64,000 nt of DNA from Phlegmacium glaucopus (lineage: Eukaryota; Basidiomycota; Agaricomycetes; Agaricales; Cortinariaceae), in assembly GCA_015039465.1 (NCBI GenBank), contig MU130708.1, positions 150,201 through 214,200 of the forward strand, given 5' to 3'. How positions within the stretch are numbered: the first letter of the stretch is position 1; every line of letters begins with the position of its first letter. The position numbers were made by a program, and so were the translations under genes. Shown piece after piece: positions 36,345 to 48,456 of the stretch. The notes beneath the pieces were generated by a model. It saw nothing but the letters and a program-made list of their open reading frames with translations, was not told where the DNA came from and searched no databases.

Positions 36345-39300
36345 ATGTCCCAATACAAATTAGCAATTCGTGCCCAACCACCCCAAGAACAGAACTCAAA
36401 TTCAAAGTTTTCAGTTCAAGCGGGTCAGCTTCAAGAGTTCTTCCCCCTCTGGAAACATGATGGTCTTTTTGCTTTTTTTTTTAACAATCTTATTATCCAC
36501 ATCCTCATTTCTTTTAGACCTCCATTCTCTCCTTGTCGAAGTAGGCGGTGACGTCGAGCTAGCCGCAGCTAGAATTAGCGATGGTATATCTTTGTCATTC
36601 TTTATATACTACCACATCCTTAAAAAATGCTACTCGCCAGGCAAAGTAGAGCAATGGGGTGAAGTCTCCCGCAAAAAGGACAAAAAGGCGCCTACCTCTA
36701 CCCACCTTTCAAAGCCTTCCCCCTCTACCAGAGGAGACTCCCGTGGAGGCAGAGGTGGAAGAGGGGGGAGGGGTGGTCCTGGACGCGGCGGTGCCGCAAC
36801 ACGAGGCAGAAGTGCTCTCCCCAGAGGTAGTGCGAATGGTCATGTTGCTCACACAGATAGTGCACGGCCTTCCTCTGTTGCCCCTACCAATGCTACTACC
36901 CTGGGTTCAATAGAGACATCACAGCTTGCTGCTGATGCGTCTGTCATTACTGAGTCGCATGACAAACAGAATGGTCTGACTGCCTCCATCTCGGCTTGGA
37001 CAGATACATCCTCTCAACCCGAAACCTCAACACTCGCAACTTCAATTTCAGCTAACGGCTCAACTTGGGGTGCCACCGACAGTTTTCCAGCCGAGGTCAA
37101 TGGGACGACCCCTGTAGCCAACATCCCTGTCAGCAAACTGGCATCGAAAACACCAGCAACTTCAAAATTATCATGGGCTCAAATTGCACGGTTCGTGATT
37201 CCTTTTTTCTCTCACGGCATTGTTGTCCTTATTCAGTTCGAGTATCCAGGCCTTGGGAGAAACCAACAATTCCTCAGACTCTGCCTCCTCCACCAGTTCA
37301 CGTGTCACACCCCACGCTCGAGCCTGAGCGTCAACCAGAAGTTCAGCAACACGGGCGGGAAGAACCGACAACAGCCGAAGCACCCACTTGGGACGACGAA
37401 CCTGCGGTGGATCAAGCAAATGGGCCCGAAGCCTGGCCACTGACAGAAGAGTCGATCTTGGAGCCAGCGAAACCAGAGCTCCCAACTGCGTCTGTTGTTG
37501 CGGAAGTAAAATCAGAAGCTGCAGATGAATCCGTCTCCGAAGCAGAATTAATTACAGAGTCAAAACCAGAGGTAGAAACTAGGTCACCTGCACATGTCAT
37601 GCAAGTAGCCTCGGCTCTGCCGGCACAAGTAACAGCTACTCTTTCGCCTAAACTCACAACCCGTGCGCCTGTAGTTTCACATCGCACCAGCGCTCGTTAC
37701 AAGGTTACAGATCAACCTGTAACTATGCCCGTTTCCTTCGGTACCGGACTCGAGAAGGTTGGCATGCAGTTTGGCAGTTTAAGTCTGGGGGGGGATGCCA
37801 AGAATGAATCTGCGTCGTATGTTGTAATGTGCAATTCTTGACCAGGAAGTTAAAACTTTTTATAGGAATGAACCTGAGGCTTCTGTTCCCGCATCAGAAC
37901 CTGCTTCTCCTCCCACTCTTCAAGCAAAAACCCTACCTGAGCCCGCTGTACCGCCTCCGGCCACGGCGCCTGCTGCCTCGAATTCTCTTGTCTCAGTATT
38001 CCAACAACAACAGTCCGCTCCGCCTCAAACCTCAACGCAACCTCAAGCGCCACCACAAACTTCCATCCCGCATCATTCAATACCTACCTCCGTCTCTCAG
38101 CCCATACAATCCACTCAAGCTCCGTCTTCTCATGTTGTTGCTGCAACTTCTCCACTTCAGCAGTTTGCCCAACAACAGGCACTTGCCAATAATAACAATA
38201 CTCATCAGCAACATCAACCTCAAATCGCGCAGCATCATCAACAACCCCATCAACAGCTTCATCAACAACCGCCACCCCTTCAACACTTGCCTCAACAAGT
38301 ACAACAGTCTCATGCTGCGCACCATTCGTATGCCCAGCTTGGTCTCCCCACTCATATCGATCCATCGCAACAAACACAACATCCAGCTCCACAACAGGCT
38401 TTGCAGAGTGGTCCACATTCGAATTACTTCAGACAGACGGAAACTGTGTCAAATCCACCCTATTTCCATACCCCTACCCCTCCTGCCGCACAATCACAAG
38501 AAAGTCCGTATGGTTCGTTCGGCCAGTTGGGTGCTCAGGGGCAACACCAACCAAGTTCCCATCATGGCTCATTCGGAGGTTCCGACTATGGGTATACCGA
38601 AAACCAGCGTGTAAGATCTTGCTTAATTTAGTGGGAAATATTATTCTAAAACAGTATTCTTAGGGATTCTACGAAACTTACGCACAACAAGTTGGGTTCG
38701 GAACGAGGAACCCTACAGCACTGGATGACGGCAAGGGTCTACCTGTGGGACAACAACCCGCCACATCCACTTTACCACCTTCGAATGTGCAAGCTTCCCA
38801 GCAACACTCGTCGCAAACTGGTGGACAGCCTCAACAATCGGGAGGGCAAGGACCTCAGCAAACATATCCCCCACCCATGCCTTACTACTTCCCACACGCA
38901 TATTCTCAGAATCAGTACTATGGTACTCCTTACAGTTCTGGATACGTTCCGCAACCTTTCGTCAAGTACCCGACCATGTTTCAACCTGGTCCTGGCGGAC
39001 CAGGATCAGCGAATAGCCCCGCTGCCAAACAACCCGGCGGGAACGTCGGCGTTCAACCGCAAACCAATCCTTACAATCAAGCTCTGTATCAGCAAGGGGG
39101 CTACGATGATTACCAGCCCCATCCGCATCACTCGCAGCATCAACACCAACATTCGCATAGCCTTGGGTTAACTCAAGGAGCTATTGGTGTTAGTTCTGGA
39201 GAATATGGGAAGCAATTGTATGGCGGTGTGGCGCAAAGTGGTATGCAAGGGTTCATGGGTCTTGGAGGACAGACAGGTGCTGGGGGTGCTGGTCCGACAT

Positions 39301-39662
39301 CGAATACCGGTCCTCGTGGTACCAGTTCACCAGAAGCGGCGTATAAGCCATATGCTGCGAAGGATGTTGGTGTATCAGCTGGTCGCGGTGCACCTGTTCA
39401 GCAAGGTCAAGGACAGGGACAAACTCAAAACCAAGGTCAAGGTCAAAGTGGACAGGGTGGCCCTCAAGGCCAAAGCTTCTACGGCAACAGATTTGGTAAC
39501 GGTGTTGGGGGATCGGGTACTGGAGGCGTTGTAGGTGGACCTCAAGCAAGTGGCCATCATCAGCAAGGGGGTCCTCAGGGTCACCTTGGATATCCTCAGA
39601 GCGGAAGTGAACCAAACTTCTACGGATACCAGCCAAGGCAGCAACAGGGTTATTGGCAGTAA
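36345..39662 (+). CDS. DEF1: CUE-domain, Gln-rich protein, Def1-like RNA polymerase II degradation factor
   Basis: Six exons: 36345..36462, 36518..36583, 36641..37190, 37250..37816, 37866..38610, 38664..39662; 1014 aa. The N-terminal CUE-like fold (LQEFFPLWKHDDLHSLLVEV, GDVELAAARISDGKVEQWGE) is followed by the basic VSRKKDKK found after the Def1 CUE domain. Next come an RGG-type tract (GGRGGRGGRGGPGRGG), a conserved SWAQIARPWEKP motif and a very long Gln/His/Pro-rich tail ending GYQPRQQQGYWQ. Def1 recruits ubiquitin ligase to RNA polymerase II stalled at DNA damage, using the CUE domain. The low-complexity tail favours self-assembly. Assignment rests on the CUE region and overall architecture. 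Confidence 0.85.
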
Positions 39663-39908
39663 GTAGACCTTACATAATGTGCTAGTTTTTTTTTTCCATA
39701 TCTTGTCGGCTATTCTTCATTGTCCATCTCTTCAGTATCGTATCCTCATTGCTCAGTCTTTCCCTTTTGTATGTGTATCACAATATCTGATTCTTGAGCA
39801 TGGTTGCCAGCGTGTGAATATCATCAAAGTGTGCAATTTGCCAGTAGATATTCACACGCTGGCCAATAAGTACTAGTATGCAAGAAAATTACTACTTACT
39901 TTCTGACG

Positions 39909-42193
39909 ATGATGTGTCGTCCTCCTGTACTCCTTGCACTTTTGACCTCGTTTGTTCTCGTTGCGCCTTCGTCCGGTGCATTATATACACATCCATCTCA
40001 ACTACCGACGCTAACCTATGACTACATTATCGTCGGAGGTGTGTATCTTAACCTGTCCATCGATTTTCGTTCCATGTAAACCATTTCATAGCTGGTACTG
40101 CTGGGAACGTGATCGCTAGTCGATTGACGGAGAATCCAAATTATAGCGTTCTGGTGCTCGAAGCTGGTGTGAGGTGAGCAGCGTTATCCTCAACTTTGCG
40201 ACAGTTTACCGAATTTTCCTCTTAGCGACGAAGGTGTCCTCCCTGCTATAGTTCCCTTCTTTGGTCCAACTTTGTCTCCAAGTAAGCTCGATTTAGCGCA
40301 GCCCATGGCTTATTCTAATGTTTTATAGACACACCATATGACTGGAACTTTACTGTGGCACCTCAAGCCGCTCTCAATAATCGTGTCTTCGCTTATGCCA
40401 GAGGAAAAATTCTAGGAGGTTCTAGCACAATTAGTTTGTACCAATTCAAATCGTCTTTATTTCCAGTACCTTAACTAATGAAAACACAGACTATTTGGCT
40501 CATCAATATGGCTCCTCCGCCGACTACGACAAAATTGCTGCCGAGACTGGTGATGCCGGCTGGGCGTGGAATAGCATAAAAAAAGGTATCTATAAGGCAT
40601 GTTTGAGCAGTCCATGAGTTGAGCACGCGACTAAATCATGACTGCAGCATGAGAAATTTGTTTCGTCGGTCGATGGCCATAATACAGCTGGACAGTATAT
40701 TCCTAGTAATCACGGTATCGATGGTGAAGTATCTGTCAGTCTTCCAGGATACTCACAAACTATCGACGCAAAAGTCATTGCTACAACTCAAGAGTTGGCG
40801 GACGAGTTCCCTTATAACCCTGACATGGGTGGCGGCGATGAAGTTCTCGGTATTGGGTGGATTCAGTCGACCATTGGAGGTGGAGTCCGGAGCAGTTCGT
40901 CTACCAGTTATCTCCGGAAGGCCCTTTCGCGTCCCAACCTACATGTGCTTATAAACGCGACTGTCATGAAACTTTTGCCAACAGGTGTCCGGGGTGGGAA
41001 GATCTCTTTTGGTGGTGTACAATTCGCAAGTTCCGCTGATGGTCGGGTTTAAGCACTGCTTGCCAATCACCTTACTGACATTGTTTCTTTTAGTTCCACC
41101 TTCCTTTGTTTTTGCAAACGAGGAGATTATCCTCTCGGCAGGCGCTATTGGAACACCACAGATCTTACTTCTTTCGGGCATAGGTCCCTCTGCGGATCTA
41201 ACGGCTCTTGGTATTCCAACTATCTTCGACAACCCTTCGGTAGGCAACAATTTAACAGATCATGTCTTCCTTCCAAACGTCTTTGAAGTTCGAGGCGCCG
41301 AAAGCATTGATCACATTCTGAGAGATCCTGCTGCAATTGGGGACACCTTAACTCAATGGACCACGTCGAAGACTGGTGTCTTCGCTAATGGCGTCGGCAA
41401 CCATTACGGATTCTTCAGGCTCCCGCCAAATTCCTCGATTTTCTCGACTGTCGTTGATCCGGCTTCTGGGCCGAAAGCCTCGCACTGGGAGATGATTGTT
41501 ATGGTAACTTCTATTTCTTCTTGTTATGTCTGTATTCATGTCAATCTTGCGACAGAACTTTTTCATCACTCCCGGCGTGCCCCCCCCGTCCAGTGGAAGC
41601 TTTATGACCCTTGCTAGCGCTCTCATCTCCGCAACATCACGTAAATTAGTCTTCCACCAAATATGTTGAAAGTGCCTAACTGAGCTTTCTATGTTCCAGG
41701 TGGTTTTGTCAAGTTAGCGACAGCAAACCCTTTTGACAAACCCATAATCGACCCAAAATTTGTCTCCACAGAGTTTGACAAATTCTGCTTGCGAGAATCA
41801 GTTAGAGCTGTTAAGCGCTTCCTGTCTGGTTCGGCCTGGAAGGATTATGTCATTGGCCCCTATGGCAGTGCAGCGGGAACCACAGATGAAGAGATTGATG
41901 CGCATGTACAAAATCTAGCGAGTACTGTCAACCATGTGATGGGTACTGCTGCCATTTCAGCGGTGAATGCGGGCTGGGGTGTTGTCAACCCCAATTTAAA
42001 GGTCAAAGGAGTTGAGGGCATCCGGGTTGTTGATGCTTCCGTTTTTGTGAGTTCCTCTTCCTGAATTGGTTGTTTTCCATTTGTTGAAATTGCATTTCAT
42101 CTGATTTAGCCACATCCTGTAAATGCACATACTCAAGGACCAATATACCTACTTGCAGAGAGAGCTGCCTTCATAATAGCATCCCAATGCTAG
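39909..42193 (+). CDS. GMC oxidoreductase (aryl-alcohol/glucose oxidase-like), intact
   Basis: Ten exons: 39909..40038, 40092..40173, 40226..40281, 40329..40433, 40490..40596, 40648..41041, 41094..41503, 41556..41640, 41700..42046, 42110..42193; 599 aa. A signal peptide ([20 protein letters not shown]) precedes the FAD Rossmann start [19 protein letters not shown]. Further GMC motifs are [46 protein letters not shown], and the catalytic His regions [11 protein letters not shown] and [18 protein letters not shown]. Secreted enzymes of this family oxidise alcohols or sugars and release H2O2 for lignocellulose attack. The substrate is not readable. The fifth intron (40597-40647) begins with GC (AAG/GCATGT). 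The GT alternative at 40586 would force a frameshift. Related to the pseudogene at 11462-12790. Confidence 0.92.
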
Positions 42194-42539
42194 TCATCTG
42201 CATCAATGAGAACTAAGAGTTCCAGATAGTGTTTGGTTTAGCAGGTTGTCACCTTGGTTATTCACAATGTATCATGCTTTTGTTAAATAACCACATATCA
42301 ACTTATATTATCTTTGTGTTCTGTGCTTCTTATTTATAACACTGATGGTGCTGGGTTTTCCCATTTATAGACACATATTTTTAAATCACCTGTTTGGAGC
42401 TTATGAAGAGCCAACTCAGCCAAGGTAGCCAGAAGAGGGTGAATCCAGTTAGGGAATGTCAAGGGTTTGTTATTTAAGGGGACATTTCCTAGTGCTTGAA
42501 AGTTAGGTTAATTAACTGGAAAATAACTGAGACCAGACT
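42194..42539. other. 3' flank of GMC gene, boundary of repeat-rich region
   Basis: AT-rich spacer with no supported gene. To its right everything is mobile-element sequence. Confidence 0.5.
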
Positions 42540-42831
42540 TGTTAGGGGACACCCAATTTCAAGCCCAACTCCCAACTCCCAATTGGTCCCAAACCCAATC
42601 TCACTCCCAAACCCAACTCAACTCCTGAACATCTACATTCCACCTCATCAGCGAACTTGATTGCTTATCCGACTGATTGGGCCCGACACTACCATAACTC
42701 CCAATCGGACCTGACCTGAACCAAACTTATGACTCTGTAATTATTATTTCATTATTTTACATGACACCACTTTTATTATTTTATTCATGTATCATTTATT
42801 TATTTATTTTCATATGTCTGTTATGTCTGTA
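42540..42831 (+). repeat. Partial LTR, family of the solo LTR at 45643
   Basis: Starts TGTTAGGGGACACCCAATTT, matching the reverse complement of the solo LTR at 45643-46043 (TGTTAGGGGACACTCAATTT). It also shares the later ACACCACTT and TCTGTTATGTC stretches. It is cut at its right side where repeat R2 begins, and the remaining third is not found at the other side of that insertion. Contains a CCCAA-rich low-complexity run (42550-42720). Confidence 0.6.
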
Positions 42832-43416
42832 CTTTACAGTCCCCCACATACTCCACCAGAATCCGGTGGACTCTGATATGTCACATCATGTCACATCCTG
42901 GACTCCACCAGACTCTACCAGACTCCACCAGACTCAATGATAGATCATCCTTTTAGGACCCTGAATCTGTTGAAATTCTATTAATAGCTTCTTTTCTTAT
43001 TAAGAAAAATGCAAAATACATTTTTAAACACAGCATTAAATGGGATTTGGCCTATGGGAAAAATTTCCCAAAGAGGAAATATTGAATAGAATGATAGAGG
43101 ATCTTCTTAGGACCCTAAATCTATTTAAAATCTATTAATAGCTTCTTTCCTTATTGAGAAAGGGCTATATTAAACAAACTTAAGTCCAAATTTGAGTTGT
43201 ATCATTTAGAGACTTAGAGTTGCCTTTCTTGGATGATAGCTAAATATAAATACTGTGTGCCTGCCAAGACTATATTTTTATATTTGTTTGCATTTGAGGC
43301 CATATGTTGAAATAGTGGTGGAGTCTGCCAGAGTCCACCAGACAAGTCTGCCAGAGTCCACCAGACAAGTCTGCCAGAGTCTGCCAGAATAAGTCCGGTA
43401 AGACTCCAGAATCCGC

Positions 43417-44762
43417 TATAAATTGTTGTTTGTGTTGTTATATAACACCAACCAGAGAGCAGTGGACCAGTCTTTAGGTCAAGAGACTCCCTGTTGTTCG
43501 TTTAGGGAAGGTGTAACCTTGACTTGTAACACACAGAGATAGGGAGCAAGAGTAGAGGTGAGGAGGATGAGGATGAAGGTCTTGGAAGATGAATGAGGTA
43601 GAAGACAAGGATGAGGATGATAGAGTCTTCAGGAAGACTATAGCAGTAGAGGGATAGGGGATAGATTGACAGTAAGGGGCAGGAAAAGCGAACTTAAGGA
43701 AGGAATTCACTGGAATTCCACTGAGATGATGAAAGTGGGGGGTAAGAATGAATTGAGATGAACTACCTATCCTGGTACAAAAGAGCAGTATTTATACCCT
43801 AAGGATGAGGCTATGTAGAACAATAAAAAAGAAAGAAGTACATGCTGTCAAAGGAAGAAAGATAAAGAGAGGACAGCTGCGAGAAGAAAAGAACAATAGA
43901 AAAGAAGAAGGAACAATAAAAAAAATCTGTAAAGTGTCAAAGTGCGAGAGAAAAGAAGAGAAGGCAGTGTGCATAGTCCAATAGCAAAAATATATCAACT
44001 CCATAGGCGTGTGGTCATGTCAAAATATGAAAGGTCCTGAGTCAACACTTGAAAGGTGCAGCCTTGTTCCCGAGAAAACACTACTTGCCCATGATCCCAT
44101 GTCGCGCAGCCTTGATAACACTTGACACACTGCGAGAATAATCCTCTGCTGCCGATTCATCTGCAATTCCTGCTTAGTCGTGATCCTCCTGGACTTTCTA
44201 AATTGTCATAAAGAGGGTGGGAAGGCCTCATGTACCGTGTGAATGATGGTTTTGGCAGTGAATGATAAGATAAGAGGTAGATAATCGAGGATAGGGGACT
44301 GAGTGAGATCCAGGAGCGAGGGATGGCAAGATAGATGGCTGAGGGGAAGACTTGTGGGTCCATAGCCACAACAACAATGACAAAGCCTTGTACATAATGG
44401 GAGATGTAGTTGATGCGTCCATAAAGGGGCCATTCTTAAAATGATGGACCAAAGATACGATCAAACGCGAGCCGATGACCGATGCGAATAGTAAATTGAT
44501 CGCTTTGTTGGATCACTAACCAAGGAACAAATGGATGGTAGATGCTTAGGAGCATGTCGATAGTGAAAACAATGGAGAGCATAGTGTGAGACATTGAGAG
44601 TATGTTGAGTGATGAGGGTGATAACATTGAATGAATGATTTGTCGACCAGGAACATGATTCAGGGCCACTTCCAAAATAGGTAAGCAAATTCAAAGTCCG
44701 CTTATTTTCATGATGGCGACTTTTAAGCTTTCTTCTCACGCTACCAATCAGTATTGGTGCGC
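43417..44762 (-). repeat. R1 repeat copy A (left arm of palindrome)
   Basis: Minus-strand copy of an unclassified repeat of about 1.35 kb. Head GCGCACCAATACTGATTGGT (itself a hairpin) lies at the right. Tail ...AACAACAATTTATA lies at the left. Contains the conserved TATAAATA box (43789-43796, minus strand), a pyrimidine-rich region and a stretch open in the other copies but broken here by a TAA where they have CAA. Not recognised as any named family. Confidence 0.7.
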
Positions 44763-44767
44763 GATAC

Positions 44768-45345
44768 TAGTGTTTGGAAGTCCGGTCCAGTCCGGTTTTT
44801 TGGTATTTTTGGACAGGACTGGGACTGCAACCGGTCCACTAAGCTTCTAGAAGGTCAAAAGACCGGACTGGACCGATTGGGACCAGTCCACATCGGTTTT
44901 TTGCAGTCCTGGACCAGTCCTGGTCCAAGACTGTCCAGGACCGGACTTTTGACAAATACCGGTCATATTTTCATATATAACATCAGACAAATATGTAGAT
45001 GTGATTTATACCTTTAGAATAAGCCCAAGAACGTTAAATTCCGTTGGGAATTGACAATTCTATGATGATATTATTTGTTTCCTACTATTTTGTGTACATT
45101 TTTACTGTTTTATTTTTTTCTCAGTGAATATTTGACCAATAAATACGGTCTTTATGTCGTTCGAAAGGGAAAAATAAGGGCTACAAAACTACCAGTTCAG
45201 ACCGGTCCTAGGACCGAAGACCGGTCTTTTACCAGTCTTTGATTCTCAAAAACCAAAAAACCGGACTGCTGGTCCGGTCTTTTGCAGTCTGGTCCGGTCT
45301 TTTTGCAGTCTTTTTCCAGTCCTGCAACTGGACTTCCAAACACTA
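44768..45345. mobile_element. hAT-like non-autonomous element, 578 bp
   Basis: Ends are inverted repeats TAGTGTTTGGAAGTCC...GGACTTCCAAACACTA. An exact 8-bp target duplication CGCGATAC flanks it (44760-44767, 45346-45353), as for hAT elements. The interior has many GGACCGGTCC-like micro-repeats and no transposase frame. It is inserted in the loop of the R1 palindrome. Confidence 0.85.
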
Positions 45346-45360
45346 CGCGATACTGCTATT

Positions 45361-47077
45361 GCGCACCAATACTGATTGGTAGTGTGAGAAGAAAGCTTAA
45401 AAGTTGCCATCATGAAAATAAGTGGACTTTGAATTCACTTGCCTGTTTTGGAAGCAGCCCTGAATCGTGTTCCTGGTCAACAAATCATTCATTCAACATT
45501 ATCATCCTCATTGCTCATCATATTCTCAATGTCTCACACTATGCTCTCCATCATTTACACTATTGACATGCTCCTAAACATCTACCATCCATTTGTTCCT
45601 TGGCTAACGATACAACAAAGCAATCAATCTACTATTCACATCTGTTAGGGCAACTGCGACGCTGACTTAGTCAAGCTAGCAGGGGATCCAAAGTTAATAA
45701 TATTTCAGAAAAGATATCTACAAGTGACTTACCTAGCAGGGGATCCAAAGAGGAAAGGATGGGGATCCCTGCTAGGTTAGGGGTGTTTAAGTACTAATAT
45801 GGACATAACAGAGATATAAAATAAATAAAGGAATGATATGATAATAATTAATTAATTAAATAAGAAGTGGTGTGATGTGAAAAATAGAAATAAAAGACGG
45901 AGTGAATTGGAGGATCGGAGTCAGAGTGGAACTACAGGGTTCCGGGGTAAACCGGTGACAGAAGCGGAGTTGGACGGAAGGTCGGAGGTCATCAGAAAGG
46001 CAGGATGTATGATTCTAAGGTTGAAATTGAGTGTCCCCTAACAGCATCGGTCATTGGCTTGTGTTTGCTTGTATCTTTGGCCCATCATTTCAAGAACGGC
46101 CCATTTATGGATGCATCAGCTACATCTCTCATTATGTAAAAGGCTTTGTCATTGTTGTTGTGGTTATGGACCCACAAGTCTTCCCCTCAGCTATCTACCT
46201 TGCCATACCTCGCTCCTGGATCTCACTCAGTCCCCTATCCTTGATTATCTACCTCTTACCTTATCATTCACTGCCAAAACCATCATTCATGCGGTACCTG
46301 AAGCCTTCCCACCCTCTTTATGATAACTTAGGAAGTCCAGGAGGATCACAACTAAGCAGGAGTTGCAGATGAATCAGCAGCAGAAGGATTATTCTTGCAG
46401 TGTGTCAAATGCTATCAAGGCTGTGCGACATGGGATCATGGGCAAGTAGTATTTTCTCAGGAACAAGGCTGTGCCTTTCAAGTGTTGACTCAGGACCTTT
46501 CATATTTTGACATGACCACACGCCTATGGAGTTGATATATTTTTGCTATTGGACTGTGTACACTGCCTTCTCTTCTTTTCTCTCTCGCACTTTGACACTT
46601 TACAGATTTTTTTTATTGTTCCTTCTTCTTTTCTATTGTTCTTTTCTTCTCGCAGCTGTCCTCTCTTCATCATTCTCCCTTTGACAGCATGTACTTCTTT
46701 CCTTGTTATTGTTCTACATAGCCTCATCCTTAGGGTATAAATACTGCTCTTTTGTACCAGGATAGGTAGTTCACCTCAATTCATTCTTACTCCCCAACAG
46801 TCATCCTCTCAGTGGAATTCCAGTGAATTCCTCCCTCAAGTTCGCTTTTTCAACCTTTTATCTGTTACTGTCCCCTACTGTCAATTGCTATAGTCTTGCT
46901 GAAGACTCTCTCTTATTCATCCTCATCCTTCTCATCTCTATTCTTTCCCCCTACCTCTGTGTGTTACAAGTCTAAGGCTAAGCCTTCCCTAAATGAATAA
47001 CAGGGAGTCTCTTGACCTAAAGACTGGTCCACTGCTCTCTGGTTGGTGTTTAATAACAACACAAACAACAATTTATA
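45361..47077 (+). repeat. R1 repeat copy B (right arm of palindrome)
   Basis: Plus-strand R1 copy, head at 45361, tail at 47077, interrupted by a solo LTR (45643-46043). Carries the TATAAATA box at 46736-46743. With copy A it forms inverted arms of about 1.3 kb whose original loop was 12 bp before the hAT-like insertion. Confidence 0.7.
45643..46043 (-). mobile_element. Solo LTR, 401 bp
   Basis: Ends TGTTAGGG and CCCTAACA are perfect 8-bp inverted repeats with TG...CA. It interrupts R1 between ATTCACATC and GCATCGGTCATTGG, where other R1 copies are continuous. CATC is duplicated (4 bp, or 5 bp with one mismatch). No internal retrotransposon domains remain, so it is an LTR left by recombination. 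Orientation set by the copy at 42540. Confidence 0.8.
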
Positions 47078-47226
47078 CCACGGACTCTGGTGGATTTTGC
47101 CGGACTCCACTGGACTTTAGTGGACTGGACTCACAAATTTGGCCCATGTCACACTCAAAAATCCTGGACTGGAGTCCAGTGAAGTCCACCAGATTCCAGC
47201 AGAGTATGTGGGGGAGTGTACAGTCC

Positions 47227-47992
47227 TCCTGCGTTAGTATGAGTGCAGGGTACACGAGGGATGGGTTGGATATCATTTTGCACTTCCTTGGCAGCTATAC
47301 CGGTACCAATAAGGTTGTCTTGGACCATCTCATAGATGAAAAATGGGGAAAAAAAAGGGGATGGTGTGTGAGATGATGTAAGTAGTACTTTTTAAGTGTT
47401 TAGAGTTCAAAAAAAACCCGGTGAGGACTACTAAAACTGTTTTTGCTGTGTCAGAATCAGAATTTGAGGATGAAGAAATCCCTTTCATTAAATTTGAATT
47501 TTAAGTTGTGTTTGTACCTGTGATGTACAAACCTGAGGAGATCTGATTCTGACGCTTATCATTATCTTATCCTATGATGAGTATGCACTCGTTCCTCGTT
47601 CTTACTCATCACAGAGTTTGTCTCACTGTACTGTAAAATCAAACAAAAACACCCCCTCCCAGCGAGGGGGGGTTGCCATCGCCGTCCATCATTCATCATC
47701 ATCGTCATTTGGTTGTTTGTGGTTTGAAATCTAAAAAAAAACACTAAAAAACCCCCCCCCTGGTGAAAGGGGGGGGGTGATGGTGGTGTGTCAAGGCAGA
47801 GGTAATCTAGGGGTAGTAATTAGTAAATTGAAATTTAAAATCAAACTAAATACCCCCCCCAGTGAGGGAGTCATGTTGTTGTTGTGGTTGTGTAACAGTG
47901 GTGACAGTGCTTGTTGTTGTGGGTCATAGGTGGTCACATGACCAACTTGTGGGCTGAATAAAACACAAGATTTGGATGGCAATACAACATTG
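47227..47992. other. Non-coding stretch with repeated C-run/G-run hairpins
   Basis: No gene supported. Between 47640 and 47880 three related units each contain a run of C followed by a short spacer and a run of G (near 47650-47670, 47748-47778, 47852-47868). Each can form a GC hairpin. Confidence 0.5.
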
Positions 47993-48456
47993 GTGTACTT
48001 TACAGTCCCCCACGTTGTCTGGCCGGAGTCCGGCAGAAGTCTGGCAGACTCCACTAAAATTCTGGTAAAAGTCCGGTCAGAGTCTGGTCAGAGTCCGGTG
48101 AAAGTAGAAAAATGCCTGGACTGTATGTCTGGTCACAGTCCGCCGGACTTCCACCAGACATCCGCCAGACTTTTGATAGAATTTAGGGTTATATTTAGAT
48201 TTAGAGGTTAGGCTTAGGGTTATATTTAGATTTAGGGCTTAGGATTAATATTTAGGGAGGGGGATATTTTCTGTCCGCGCGGTAGCGTGTTCTTAGGTTA
48301 GGAGGGGATACAGGCATGTTTTGTACTTCCACCGGACTTCCGCCGGACTTCCACCGGACTTCCACCGGACTCTGACCGGACTTTTCTGGAGTCCGGCGGA
48401 GTCCGGTCAGTCCGGCGGAATTCCGGCCGGACAATGTGGGGGAGTGTAAAGTCCTC
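47993..48456. mobile_element. R2-related element, 464 bp, with 8-bp TSD
   Basis: Imperfect 34-bp inverted ends (ACTTTACAGTCCCCCACGTT; inverse ACTTTACACTCCCCCACATT) are flanked by an exact 8-bp direct repeat CAACATTG (47985-47992 and 48457-48464). The interior is mostly AGTCCGG/CCGGACTTCCACC micro-repeats plus a degenerate TTAGGG-like patch (48182-48262). TSD length suggests hAT or Kyakuja-Dileera-Zisupton type mobilisation. No transposase present. Confidence 0.75.

Larger units (their letters stand above)
42832..47226 (+). mobile_element. R2 element (TIR ACTTTACAGTCCCCCACAT), split by the R1 palindrome
   Basis: The left part (42832-43416) starts TACTTTACAGTCCCCCACATA. The right part (47078-47226) ends with the inverted counterpart (GTATGTGGGGGAGTGTACAG). 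Together they match the unsplit copy at 57892-58577 along their length, in opposite orientation. Both ends are packed with CCACCAGACTC/AGTCCGG-type micro-repeats, which often are subterminal transposase-binding motifs. No coding capacity, so non-autonomous. No clean target duplication is visible around this copy. The related copy at 47993 has one of 8 bp. Confidence 0.65.

Noticed and set aside
37829..38614. Long alternative frames over the Def1-like gene
   Set aside because: Produced by biased CAA/CAG codons. The Gln/His-rich frame continues the CUE-domain protein and splices cleanly.
40586..40647. Frameshift in an A7 run of the GMC gene
   Set aside because: A GC-AG intron at 40597 explains the join without a frameshift and gives better family agreement.
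44157..44739. Minus-strand frames in R1 copy A as separate genes
   Set aside because: They are the broken version of the R1 open frame, with a stop where other copies read Gln.
48182..48262. Chromosome-internal telomere
   Set aside because: Units are degenerate and lie inside an R2 element flanked by its TSD.
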